DNA of 7,286 nucleotides from an uncultured Clostridia bacterium (GTDB lineage: Bacteria; Bacillota; Clostridia; Oscillospirales; Ruminococcaceae): assembly GCA_937907305.1 (NCBI GenBank), contig CALERQ010000084.1, forward strand, positions 1 through 7,286, in the 5' to 3' direction. Positions 1-5,381 of the stretch are shown here, one piece after another. Numbering within the stretch: the stretch's first letter is position 1; each line of letters opens with the position of its first letter. The notes beneath the pieces were generated by a model that was not told where the DNA came from, ran no database searches, and saw only the letters and a list, made by a program, of their open reading frames with translations. Made by a program: the position numbers and the translations under genes.

Positions 1-476
1 TGCCCCTTAAAATGCGTCAGGCTGATGAATACATCGGCATCCATCACTGCCCGGCCTATCTTGGCACTGGTCACATACTCGCCGCCCTCCACCGGCACTT
101 CCACCTCATCGGTGCCCTTCAGTCCGTCCGCAATAATGATCTGACACCCGGTGGAAAGGGGAGAAAAGCCATTTTCCTGCGCCGCCTCTATATGCTCCAG
201 GGCATGCTTGCGGCGACCCACATACAGCGTGTTGCAGTCGGTCAAAAAGGGGAGACCGCCCAGCTCCTTCACCACATCGGCTACCGCCTTGGCATAGTTC
301 GGCCGTAAAAAGCTCAGATTACCCGGCTCGCCAAAATGCAGCTTGATGGCCACAAACTTTTTCTCCATGTCGATATCGCCGATCCCCGCCGCGCGGATCA
401 GGCGCTGTAGCTTTTTGGGCAGGTTATCATTGCCATGGGTGCGCAGGTCGGTGTAGTATACTTTTGCAGGATTCAT
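1..476 (-). CDS. DUF362 domain protein (putative Fe-S centre protein), 3' end outside window
   Basis: The first 158 codons of a longer gene are visible; the rest lies off the left edge. The N-terminus (MNPAKVYYTDLRT), the segment VAIKLHFGEPGN at residues 42-53, the conserved LTDCNTLYVGRR at 78-89 and the VFISLTHFKG stretch ending at 158 match the DUF362 family (COG2768-like). Members of that family usually run to well over 300 residues and often carry two 4Fe-4S ferredoxin motifs near the C-terminus; that part cannot be seen here. The biochemical role of the family is not established; a redox or metal-centre role is inferred from the ferredoxin part. The ATG start is preceded by AAGGAGG (485-491) at a normal distance and by a strong promoter at 512-540, so the start is secure. 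It is co-directional with the acetyltransferase gene upstream but has its own promoter. Confidence 0.85.
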   Translation of the reverse strand, partial: MNPAKVYYTDLRTHGNDNLPKKLQRLIRAAGIGDIDMEKKFVAIKLHFGEPGNLSFLRPNYAKAVADVVKELGGLPFLTDCNTLYVGRRKHALEHIEAAQENGFSPLSTGCQIIIADGLKGTDEVEVPVEGGEYVTSAKIGRAVMDADVFISLTHFKG

Positions 477-511
477 GGGTCGTTCCTCCTTGGTTTTTGT
501 TAGCTGCCCCT

Positions 512-540
512 ATTTTACCGCAGCTTTCCCCCGCTGTCAA
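512..540 (-). promoter_or_regulatory. Near-consensus sigma-A promoter of the DUF362 gene
   Basis: Read on the minus strand, there is a perfect -35 TTGACA (540-535), exactly 17 bases of spacer, and a -10 TAAAAT (517-512). Transcription would start near 505. This leaves a leader of about 30 bases containing the AAGGAGG ribosome-binding site before the ATG at 476. The DUF362 gene can therefore be transcribed independently of the genes upstream. Confidence 0.8.
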
Positions 541-567
541 AGGGGCTTTGCGCGAAGTGGGAAAACC

Positions 568-645
568 GCCCCGCAGGGCAGCGCTCCGCGCTGTGACGGG
601 GCTTCGCCCCGTCCCGTCGAGCTTCGCTCGCCGCCCCTGCGGGGC
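568..645. repeat. GC hairpin array A: five triloop hairpins
   Basis: Five hairpins stand nearly end to end: CCC-gca-GGG (570-578), CAGCGC-tcc-GCGCTG (579-593), GACGGGGC-ttc-GCCCCGTC (595-613), CGAGC-ttc-GCTCG (618-630) and GCCCC-tgc-GGGGC (633-645). Stems differ in sequence and length, but all pair perfectly and all have three-base loops closed by C-G. All five loops read GNA on one strand. No T-run follows on either strand, so these are not ordinary intrinsic terminators. The array lies between the stop of the O-acetyltransferase gene and the DUF362 promoter, in a gap of about 240 bases that otherwise holds only that promoter. It could be a structured 3' end, a nuclease barrier in the mRNA, or a dispersed DNA repeat. 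Confidence 0.8.
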
Positions 646-715
646 ACCCGGCCCCCTCTGTTTCCTTTCCTCGGTGCGCTCCCCCAGCCAAAAGTCCTTT
701 GCCGTAAGCCCTGCC

Positions 716-1282
716 TCACTCCTCCGGCACCGGCTTAATGACCCTGGCGGGGCTGCCCGCCGCGATCACATTGGCCGGAATATCATGGTTCACCACCGAA
801 CCGGCTCCAATGATGCTGTTCTCCCCGATGGTCACCCCCGGCAGCACAATGACCCCGGCCCCCAGCCACACATTCCTGCCAATGACAATGGGCCGGGAAA
901 CAGTGATCCGCCGCTGGCTGGGCGCCGTGCCGTGGTTGGTAGTGATCAGCTGCACCTTCGGCCCGATGAACACATCATCCCCAATGGTGATACCGCCGCG
1001 GTCCATAAAGAAGCAACCGGCGTTGACAAAAACCTGGTGCCCAAACCGCAGGTTCCGCCCGAAGCCGGACTGGAACGGCGGGATGAGCCGCAGCGTCTCG
1101 TTGAGCTCGGTATCAGTCAGCTCCGCGATGAGGGCCCGCACCTCCTCCGGGGTCTTGTAGCCGCAGTTCAACTGGGCGCTTATCTTCTGCGCCTTGATGA
1201 TCTGTTCGTTAATCTTGTAGTACTCCGGTTCGTCAATAGAAACTGGCTCCCCGGCCATATCCCGCTCCAGAATGTCCTTCAT
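716..1282 (-). CDS. Maltose/galactoside-type O-acetyltransferase (left-handed beta-helix, LacA/Maa family)
   Basis: This 188-residue protein has the layout of LacA and Maa: an N-terminal helical segment (residues 1-65), then hexapeptide repeats forming a left-handed parallel beta-helix (about 75-180; for example ITIGDDVFIGP, IVIGRNVWLGAGVIVLPGVTIGENSIIGAGSVV), ending with the characteristic AAGSPARVIKP. The catalytic histidine is His117 in TTNHGT, and Asn87 in VFVNAGC matches the active-site asparagine. The family transfers acetyl groups from acetyl-CoA to a sugar hydroxyl in the cytosol; the natural acceptor cannot be read from the sequence. Length is normal. The gene starts 6 bases after the stop of the NTF2-like gene, and its GGAGG site overlaps the end of that gene, so the two are very probably cotranscribed and translationally coupled. 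Confidence 0.9.
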   Translation of the reverse strand: MKDILERDMAGEPVSIDEPEYYKINEQIIKAQKISAQLNCGYKTPEEVRALIAELTDTELNETLRLIPPFQSGFGRNLRFGHQVFVNAGCFFMDRGGITIGDDVFIGPKVQLITTNHGTAPSQRRITVSRPIVIGRNVWLGAGVIVLPGVTIGENSIIGAGSVVNHDIPANVIAAGSPARVIKPVPEE

Positions 1283-1288
1283 GTCGTT

Positions 1289-1669
1289 TCAATCCTCCGT
1301 TATTTTCTGTCCAATATGCATCCTCTGCCGCCATTCGGGCGGCGCGCCGTCATCGCTCCAGTATTCTTCCAGCCGCAGGATCTTCTCTCCCTGCCACCGA
1401 AAAAATGAGATCGCCCGTACCGAAAATTCCTCCGACCAAACCCGCGTGACCGTCACACTGCCCTCCGCCGTATCCAGCATCTTTTCGAGCTTCCCATGCC
1501 ATTTCCCCGGGTACTCACAGTTGGCCCGCAGGTACTCCTCCACAGCAAAGCGCTCGTTGGTATTGGGCCACAGCACCTCGGCCCCCTCCGCGAAAAATCC
1601 CCGCAGCGGGTCTCTTTCCTGCGCTGCCACCGCCCGCCAGAATGCCGCCAGTATCGCTTTTCGCTCCAT
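1289..1669 (-). CDS. NTF2-like / SnoaL-like family small protein
   Basis: This predicted cytosolic protein of 126 residues has the NTF2-like fold pattern: an N-terminal helix pair (MERKAILAAFWRAVAAQ, then DPLRGFFAEGAEVLWPN), a middle helix with FAVEEYLRANCEYPGKW, and three or four C-terminal strands (SVTVTRVWSEE, VRAISFFRWQGEKI, RLEEYWSDDGAPPEW). The closing EEYWSDDG motif is typical of the SnoaL-like group whose members bind small molecules in a cone-shaped pocket. The function is unknown and cannot be assigned here. The ATG at 1669 is preferred because GGAGGAG lies just before it; an in-frame GTG at 1681 lies within the purine run of that site and would add four residues. It shares a transcript with the O-acetyltransferase downstream, hinting at a shared substrate or stress role, but this is only inference. 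Confidence 0.8.
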   Translation of the reverse strand: MERKAILAAFWRAVAAQERDPLRGFFAEGAEVLWPNTNERFAVEEYLRANCEYPGKWHGKLEKMLDTAEGSVTVTRVWSEEFSVRAISFFRWQGEKILRLEEYWSDDGAPPEWRQRMHIGQKITED

Positions 1670-1707
1670 ATGCTCCTCCACTACTCTCTGCCTACCGCAG
1701 GCATACG

Positions 1708-1776
1708 GCCCGCAGGGCGCCCCGGCTCCGCCGGGGCTGGCGGCCTTCGGCCCCCCCGCCGGGCTGCGCCCGGCGG
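1708..1776. repeat. GC hairpin array B: four triloop hairpins
   Basis: Four hairpins: GCCC-gca-GGGC (1708-1718), GCCCCGGC-tcc-GCCGGGGC (1719-1737), GGCC-ttc-GGCC (1742-1752) and a nine-pair CCGCCGGGC-tgc-GCCCGGCGG (1756-1776). All loops are three bases, closed by C-G, and read GNA on one strand. A less regular hairpin (TGCCT/AGGCA, 1689-1703) precedes them. The array occupies the gap of about 145 bases between the stop of cca and the start of the NTF2-like gene, both read leftward. No promoter or T-run terminator is visible in the gap, so on the cca transcript this would be a heavily structured intercistronic stretch. Confidence 0.8.
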
Positions 1777-1813
1777 CCCGGCGGGGCGCTTCTCCCCTTG
1801 CCGGTATTTCATC

Positions 1814-3160
1814 TCATTCCTGTTGCCTAGCCGCCTCCAGCAGCGCTGCCCACTCATTGGGCAGCTCGCCGCTTTGTACCAGCCACAGCAGCCGCCGCAG
1901 GGCCTCCCCCACCGCCGGCCCGCAAAGCCCCAGCCCCATCAGGTCGCGGCCGGTTATGGCCAGCTGCCGCACCGTAAAGCAGGCGTCCCGCTCCTTTGCC
2001 TCCCGGAAAGCCGCCAGCAGCGCCTGGTAGTAGGGCTCCGCCTCCTCCGGGTGGGCCTGCCCCAGGGTATCAGCCCGGCGCAGCGCGGCAAACTGCAAAA
2101 AACGCTTTTCTCCCCAGCGGCCGGCCCACCGGGTGGCCATTTCCACCGTGGCCGGGAACCGGATATCGTGTATTTTGATCAGCTCGGTCACCTCGGTGAT
2201 GAGTCGGGTCTCCGCGTGCAGCCGCCGCAGGATCTTCTCCGCCGTCACCGCGCTTCGCTCCTGGTGCCCCTTAAAGTGCCGGATGCCCTCCTCATCGGTG
2301 GTGCAGCAGGCGGGCTTTTCCACATCGTGCAGCAGGGCGGCCCAGCGCAGCACCGGCTCCGCCGGGATATTTTCCAGCACCGCCAGGGTGTGCTCCCAAA
2401 CATCTTTCCTGTGGTGGGGGTTATTCTGCGTAAAGCCCACCATCGGCAGCAGCTCCGGCAGCACCACCCCAATGACATCCACATACTCCCGCAGCACCGG
2501 GGCGGCCGCAGGGCCGCACAGCAGCTTTTCCAGCTCGGCCTTCACCCGCTCCGGGGAAAGATTTTTCAGCCGTGGGGCGTTCCCGCGCAGGGCGTCAGCC
2601 GTTCCCGGCTCGATCTCGAACCCCAGCGCGGCGGCAAACCGCAGCCCCCGCAAAATGCGCAGTCCATCCTCGGCAACGCGGCGGTCTGGTTCCCCCACCG
2701 CCCGGATGAGCCGGTTTTCCAGGTCTGCCTGCCCGCCGAAGGGATCGATCACCTCGCCGGTTTCGGTATCCCAGGCCATCGCCCCTATGGTAAAGTCCCG
2801 CCGGGCCAGGTCCTCCTCCAGCCCCACCCCAAAGGTAACGGCATCAGGGTGGCGGCCATCGGTATAGCTCCCCTCCCCCCGGAAGGTCGTCAGCTCCACC
2901 GGGTATTCCCCGGCCAGCACTGTTATGGTCCCGTGCTGCACCCCGGTCTCTATCACCCGGTAACCTCCCAGCAGAGCCTCCGCCTGCTCCGGCCGGGCCG
3001 CGGTGGTCACATCCCAGTCGTGGGGCTGCTTTCCCAGCAGCAGGTCCCGCACCGCGCCCCCCACCGGGTAGGCCGCAAAGCCGCCCTGGCGCAGGGTCTC
3101 CAGCAGCTCCTTTACCGCCAGCGGGATCTTCCCCGGCTCTATATACGCGCGCACGCTCAT
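1814..3160 (-). CDS. cca: CCA-adding enzyme (CCA tRNA nucleotidyltransferase) with HD domain
   Basis: This 448-residue class II nucleotidyltransferase builds or repairs the 3' CCA end of tRNAs from CTP and ATP. The order of motifs is standard: GGAVRD (34-39), the metal-binding DWD (48-50), RRDFTIGAMAWD (120-131), the nucleotide-templating EDGLR (164-168) followed by RILRGLRFAAALGF, and ERVKAELEKLL (204-214). An HD domain follows, with His257 in VWEHTLAVLE and His-Asp at 278-279 in AALLHDVEK, and then a helical C-terminal tail. Presence of EDxxR favours a full CCA enzyme over a poly(A) polymerase. The ATG at 3160 is chosen because GGGGG lies 8 bases upstream and a TATAAT box at 3190-3185 lies inside the longer reading frame (alternative ATG at 3217), making the longer form unlikely. 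It is divergent from rpmB; hairpin array B follows its stop. Confidence 0.93.
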   Translation of the reverse strand: MSVRAYIEPGKIPLAVKELLETLRQGGFAAYPVGGAVRDLLLGKQPHDWDVTTAARPEQAEALLGGYRVIETGVQHGTITVLAGEYPVELTTFRGEGSYTDGRHPDAVTFGVGLEEDLARRDFTIGAMAWDTETGEVIDPFGGQADLENRLIRAVGEPDRRVAEDGLRILRGLRFAAALGFEIEPGTADALRGNAPRLKNLSPERVKAELEKLLCGPAAAPVLREYVDVIGVVLPELLPMVGFTQNNPHHRKDVWEHTLAVLENIPAEPVLRWAALLHDVEKPACCTTDEEGIRHFKGHQERSAVTAEKILRRLHAETRLITEVTELIKIHDIRFPATVEMATRWAGRWGEKRFLQFAALRRADTLGQAHPEEAEPYYQALLAAFREAKERDACFTVRQLAITGRDLMGLGLCGPAVGEALRRLLWLVQSGELPNEWAALLEAARQQE

Positions 3161-3184
3161 CGGGATACCCCCTTTCCTGCTACT

Positions 3185-3213
3185 ATTATAACAAAAAGCC
3201 CTCTCCGCCAAAA
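3185..3213 (-). promoter_or_regulatory. Probable promoter of cca
   Basis: On the minus strand a perfect -10 TATAAT spans 3190-3185. A weak -35 TTTTGG (3213-3208) sits 17 bases upstream. Transcription would start near 3178, just before the AGGAAAGGGGG ribosome-binding region of cca. The -10 is convincing and the -35 is poor. Confidence 0.6.
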
Positions 3214-3215
3214 GC

Positions 3216-3254
3216 ATACAAATCGTATCATCATATCGTATTATACAAATCGTA
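3216..3254. repeat. Three spaced ATCGTA-type direct repeats, possible operator
   Basis: ATACAAATCGTA occurs exactly at 3216-3227 and 3243-3254. A partial copy, CATATCGTA (3232-3240), lies between them, so ATCGTA recurs at 3222, 3235 and 3249. The 13-14 base spacing exceeds one helical turn. The set sits in the AT-rich gap between divergent cca and rpmB, just upstream of the cca promoter. A second TATAAT on the minus strand (3245-3240) falls between the repeats. This could be a regulator-binding cluster or simply AT-rich promoter DNA; no regulator is suggested by the window. Confidence 0.4.
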
Positions 3255-3316
3255 CTTTATCATGGGGAAAAAGCAGCAAAATTCCTGCCAAAAGCCGCCG
3301 GGCAGCAAAAAAGTTC

Positions 3317-3345
3317 TTGCTTTTGGCCGCAAACTTTGATAAGAT
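3317..3345 (+). promoter_or_regulatory. Candidate promoter of rpmB
   Basis: TTGCTT (3317-3322) and TAAGAT (3340-3345) are separated by 17 bases and lie about 45 bases before the rpmB start. Both boxes are imperfect. A competing pair, TTGATA (3336-3341) with TATATT (3362-3367), has a 20-base spacer and would leave almost no leader. A promoter is expected here because rpmB is divergent from cca and no gene lies upstream on the plus strand. Confidence 0.4.
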
Positions 3346-3390
3346 ACTAATGTTGCATGATTATATTGCCCTATAAGGAGGTGCAGACAA

Positions 3391-3579
3391 ATGGCAAAAT
3401 GCGAAATTTGTGGTAAGGGCGTCACTTTCGGTATCAAGGTTTCTCACTCCCATCGCCGTGCGAACCGTACCTGGAAGCCCAATGTCAGACGAGTAAAGGC
3501 AGTTGTAAACGGTACTCCCTGCCGTATCTACGCCTGCACCCGCTGCTTGCGTTCCGGCAAAGTAGAGAGAGCCGTCTGA
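3391..3579 (+). CDS. rpmB: 50S ribosomal protein L28
   Basis: This 62-residue basic protein starts MAKCEICGKGVTFG and contains the family core VSHSHRRANRTWKPNV (17-32). It binds 23S rRNA in the large ribosomal subunit. It is the zinc-type form: cysteine pairs at Cys4/Cys7 and Cys49/Cys52 can form a zinc ribbon, with an extra Cys44. Length is normal for the Firmicutes version. The start is certain: AAGGAGG (3375-3381) lies 9 bases before the ATG. It stands alone, with divergent cca on the left and an intrinsic terminator 25 bases after its stop. The other common partners of L28 are not next to it in this window. Confidence 0.97.
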   Translation: MAKCEICGKGVTFGIKVSHSHRRANRTWKPNVRRVKAVVNGTPCRIYACTRCLRSGKVERAV

Positions 3580-3603
3580 TGCTCCCCATTTACCCCCGCA
3601 ACT

Positions 3604-3638
3604 AAAGCTCCTGTCCCGCTGTGGCAGGAGCTTTTTTT
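3604..3638 (+). terminator. Intrinsic terminator of rpmB
   Basis: A ten-pair stem AAAGCTCCTG (3604-3613) / CAGGAGCTTT (3625-3634), with an 11-base loop, runs into seven Ts (3632-3638). It lies 25 bases after the rpmB stop and cleanly separates rpmB from the next operon. Confidence 0.9.
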
Positions 3639-3768
3639 CTATCCCTTTGCCAGGGCAGAATCACAGAAAGGGAGGCTTTTCCGCAAAGAAAGGCAGCAAG
3701 AGTATTTTTAGGCCAAGTCAGCAGCCGCTCAGCCTCGCAAAGGCTCCCAATGTTCACGCTTTGTTCGC

Positions 3769-3797
3769 TTGTGTTCCCGCCGCTTTTGGTATATAAT
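3769..3797 (+). promoter_or_regulatory. Probable promoter of the site-2 protease-scpAB operon
   Basis: TTGTGT (3769-3774), a 17-base spacer and a perfect TATAAT (3792-3797) precede the site-2 protease ATG at 3840. A second perfect TATAAT lies at 3805-3810, 13 bases further on, but with only a weak upstream box. The leader is short and contains AAGGAG (3829-3834) five bases before the ATG. The rest of the gap after the rpmB terminator (3639-3768) shows only a small AGCCT/AGGCT hairpin (3731-3745) and nothing I can name. Confidence 0.65.
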
Positions 3798-3839
3798 AAA
3801 TTGGTATAATTCTGTACCGGAAAAAGGGAAGGAGCCCCT

Positions 3840-4487
3840 ATGTTCAAACAATCGCTATTTACCTACCTGGTGCGCGCCATGGTGCTGCTCACCGCCATCC
3901 CCATCCACGAATGCGCCCACGCCTGGGCCAGCAATAAATTAGGCGATCCCACCGCCAAAAATTTGGGGCGTCTCACCCTCAATCCCCTGCCGCACCTCGA
4001 TCTCATCGGTTCGGTGCTCATGCTCTTTACCGGTTTCGGCTGGGCCAAGCCCGTCCCCGTGACCACCCGCAACTTTAAGAATGTCAAAAAGGGCATGATC
4101 CTCACCGCCCTGGCCGGCCCCGCCGCCAATATCCTGCTGGCGCTGCTGTCCCTCATCCTGTATAAGCTGTGGTGCTACTTCCTTTATCCCCTCCTCGCCA
4201 TCAATTTCACCACCGCCTCCGCCATCGCGCAGATCTTCTACATCATGTGCCTTCTGAACATCAACCTGGCGGTGTTCAATCTCATCCCCATTCCCCCGCT
4301 GGATGGCAGCCGGGTGCTGACCGCCGTACTGCCCGCCCGCCTTTACTACAAGGTGATGCAGTACGAGCAGTACATCATCTACGGCGTGTTCATCATCCTC
4401 ATGCTGGGGTGGCTGGATGGCCCGCTTTCTTTCCTAAGGGGCGTGGTATATAATTTCCTCAATCTGATCACGGGATTTTTGGGATAA
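3840..4487 (+). CDS. Site-2 protease family membrane zinc metalloprotease (M50)
   Basis: This is a 215-residue integral membrane protein with the short core architecture of bacterial M50B proteases and no PDZ or CBS domain. The zinc site HExxH is HECAH at residues 23-27 within the first membrane segment. The third zinc ligand is expected to be Asp155 in NLIPIPPLDGS (147-157). Other family signatures are NPLPHLD (48-54), FGWAKPVPV (66-74) and LAGPAANILLALL (91-103). Further hydrophobic segments lie at about 55-66, 88-120, 128-150 and 178-192. Enzymes of this family cut transmembrane segments of substrates inside the bilayer; the substrate here is unknown. It is first in the scpA-scpB operon, an arrangement I recall from other Clostridia, and its stop is 12 bases before scpA. 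SpoIVFB-like roles cannot be assumed. Confidence 0.93.
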   Translation: MFKQSLFTYLVRAMVLLTAIPIHECAHAWASNKLGDPTAKNLGRLTLNPLPHLDLIGSVLMLFTGFGWAKPVPVTTRNFKNVKKGMILTALAGPAANILLALLSLILYKLWCYFLYPLLAINFTTASAIAQIFYIMCLLNINLAVFNLIPIPPLDGSRVLTAVLPARLYYKVMQYEQYIIYGVFIILMLGWLDGPLSFLRGVVYNFLNLITGFLG

Positions 4488-4499
4488 GGAACGACTAAA

Positions 4500-5219
4500 A
4501 TGGAAAAACTCACCTTTAAGGTCAATGAATATGAGGGACCGCTGGATCTCATCCTGGCGCTGCTCTCCAAGCATCAAATTGACATTTATGATATCAATAT
4601 CAGCGATCTGCTGGAGCAGTACATGGCCTACATCCGCACCCTGCAGGAAAACCAGATGGAGGTCGCCAGCGAATTCCTGGAGATGGCCTCCCGGCTGGTC
4701 TACATCAAAACGGCCAGCCTGCTGCCCCGCTGCGAAAAAGAGCAAGACCCCCGCGCCGAGCTGGTGGGCCAGCTGCTGGAATACCAGAGCTGCAAACAGG
4801 CCGCGGCGCTGCTGCGGCTGCGGGATACCGGCTGGTCGGTCTTTACCCGGGCGCCCATGCCGCTGGAGATCGACCCTACCTACCGCCGCCGTCACCCCGT
4901 CAGCGAGCTGACCAATGCCTACTGGTCGGCCTGCGGAAGAGGAAAACGCCGCCTGCCCCCGCAGGAAACCGCCTTTACCCCGCTGGTCACCAAGCCCATG
5001 GTCTCAGTCGCCAGCCGCATTATGCACCTGCTGCGGGGCTTTTACCGCGGGGGCCGAGCCAGCCTGCAAAGCATCTGGGCCGATAACCACGACCGCAGCG
5101 AGCTGGTGGCCACCTTTATGGCGGTGCTGGAGCTGCTGAAGGCCGGACGAGTTCACTTGACCGATGACGATACCGAGCTGGTCTTTGCCGGGCGGGAGAA
5201 AAAGAAAGCGGAAAGCTGA
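4500..5219 (+). CDS. scpA: Segregation and condensation protein A
   Basis: This 239-residue kleisin of the bacterial condensin binds the Smc head and neck and recruits ScpB, so that chromosomes are compacted and origins separated. The N-terminal signature is VNEYEGPLDLILALLSKHQIDIYDI (8-32), in which YEGPLDLIL matches the FEGPLDLLL family motif. A helix with VASEFLEMASRLVYIKTASLLP (55-76) follows, then a variable basic linker (about 125-160), and a C-terminal winged helix (about 165-232, with SELVATFMAVLELLKAGRVHL) that docks on Smc. Length is normal. The ATG is preceded by AAGGA overlapping the stop of the protease gene, indicating coupling. ScpB is encoded downstream but is not adjacent: a hairpin array and a GNAT gene intervene. 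Confidence 0.95.
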   Translation: MEKLTFKVNEYEGPLDLILALLSKHQIDIYDINISDLLEQYMAYIRTLQENQMEVASEFLEMASRLVYIKTASLLPRCEKEQDPRAELVGQLLEYQSCKQAAALLRLRDTGWSVFTRAPMPLEIDPTYRRRHPVSELTNAYWSACGRGKRRLPPQETAFTPLVTKPMVSVASRIMHLLRGFYRGGRASLQSIWADNHDRSELVATFMAVLELLKAGRVHLTDDDTELVFAGREKKKAES

Positions 5220-5241
5220 AAAGTAAACGCTGCCTAAATTT

Positions 5242-5356
5242 GTGCAAGGGGCATGGACCGGGCCGCAGGCCGTTTCGGCTATGCCGAAACACGGCGGCTT
5301 CGCCGCCGTCGCCGCCCGCAGGGCGGCGGGCCTGCGGCCCGCTTCCCCCCCTGCAC
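5242..5356. repeat. GC hairpin array C with terminal inverted repeats
   Basis: Five hairpins abut without spacers: GGCC-gca-GGCC (5261-5271), GTTTCGGC-tat-GCCGAAAC (5272-5290), ACGGCGGC-ttc-GCCGCCGT (5291-5309), CGCCGCCC-gca-GGGCGGCG (5310-5328) and GGGCC-tgc-GGCCC (5328-5340, extendable to 5326-5342). In addition, GGGCCGCAGGCC (5260-5271) is the exact reverse complement of 5329-5340. The similarity extends outward: GTGCAAGGGG at 5242-5251 faces GTGCAGGGGG read back from 5356. The whole is therefore a roughly symmetric element of about 115 bases, like a miniature palindromic element. It fills the gap between scpA and the GNAT gene. No T-run follows, so transcription may pass through to the GNAT gene and scpB. 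Confidence 0.8.
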
Positions 5357-5381
5357 CATCCCAGAACCGGAGCCAAACGCT

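Noticed and set aside
568..645. Hairpin array as a CRISPR array or intrinsic terminator
   Set aside because: There is no constant repeat/spacer structure, since stem sequences all differ, and no T-run follows on either strand.
464..1408. Plus-strand open frame (314 codons) opposite the acetyltransferase and NTF2-like genes
   Set aside because: It crosses hairpin array A and runs antisense to two genes with clear families. Its protein has no family features.
1272..2030. Plus-strand open frame (252 codons), serine- and alanine-rich
   Set aside because: It is antisense to the NTF2-like gene and the end of cca, passes through hairpin array B, and is of low complexity.
3161..3217. 19-residue N-terminal extension of the CCA-adding enzyme
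   Set aside because: The likely TATAAT promoter box (3190-3185) lies inside it, and the ATG at 3160 has a strong ribosome-binding site.
1496..3376. Long plus-strand open frame (626 codons) opposite cca
   Set aside because: It lies antisense to the unmistakable cca gene, its composition is proline/arginine/glutamine-rich low complexity typical of GC-rich antisense frames, and it lacks recognisable domains.
3602..3847. Small open frames on both strands between rpmB and the site-2 protease gene
   Set aside because: They overlap the rpmB terminator or the operon promoter, have no convincing ribosome-binding site and no recognisable features.
5253..5381. 43-residue N-terminal extension of the GNAT protein
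   Set aside because: It is a translation of hairpin array C (arginine and glycine runs), has no ribosome-binding site at its ATG, and the GNAT fold starts at the ATG at 5382.
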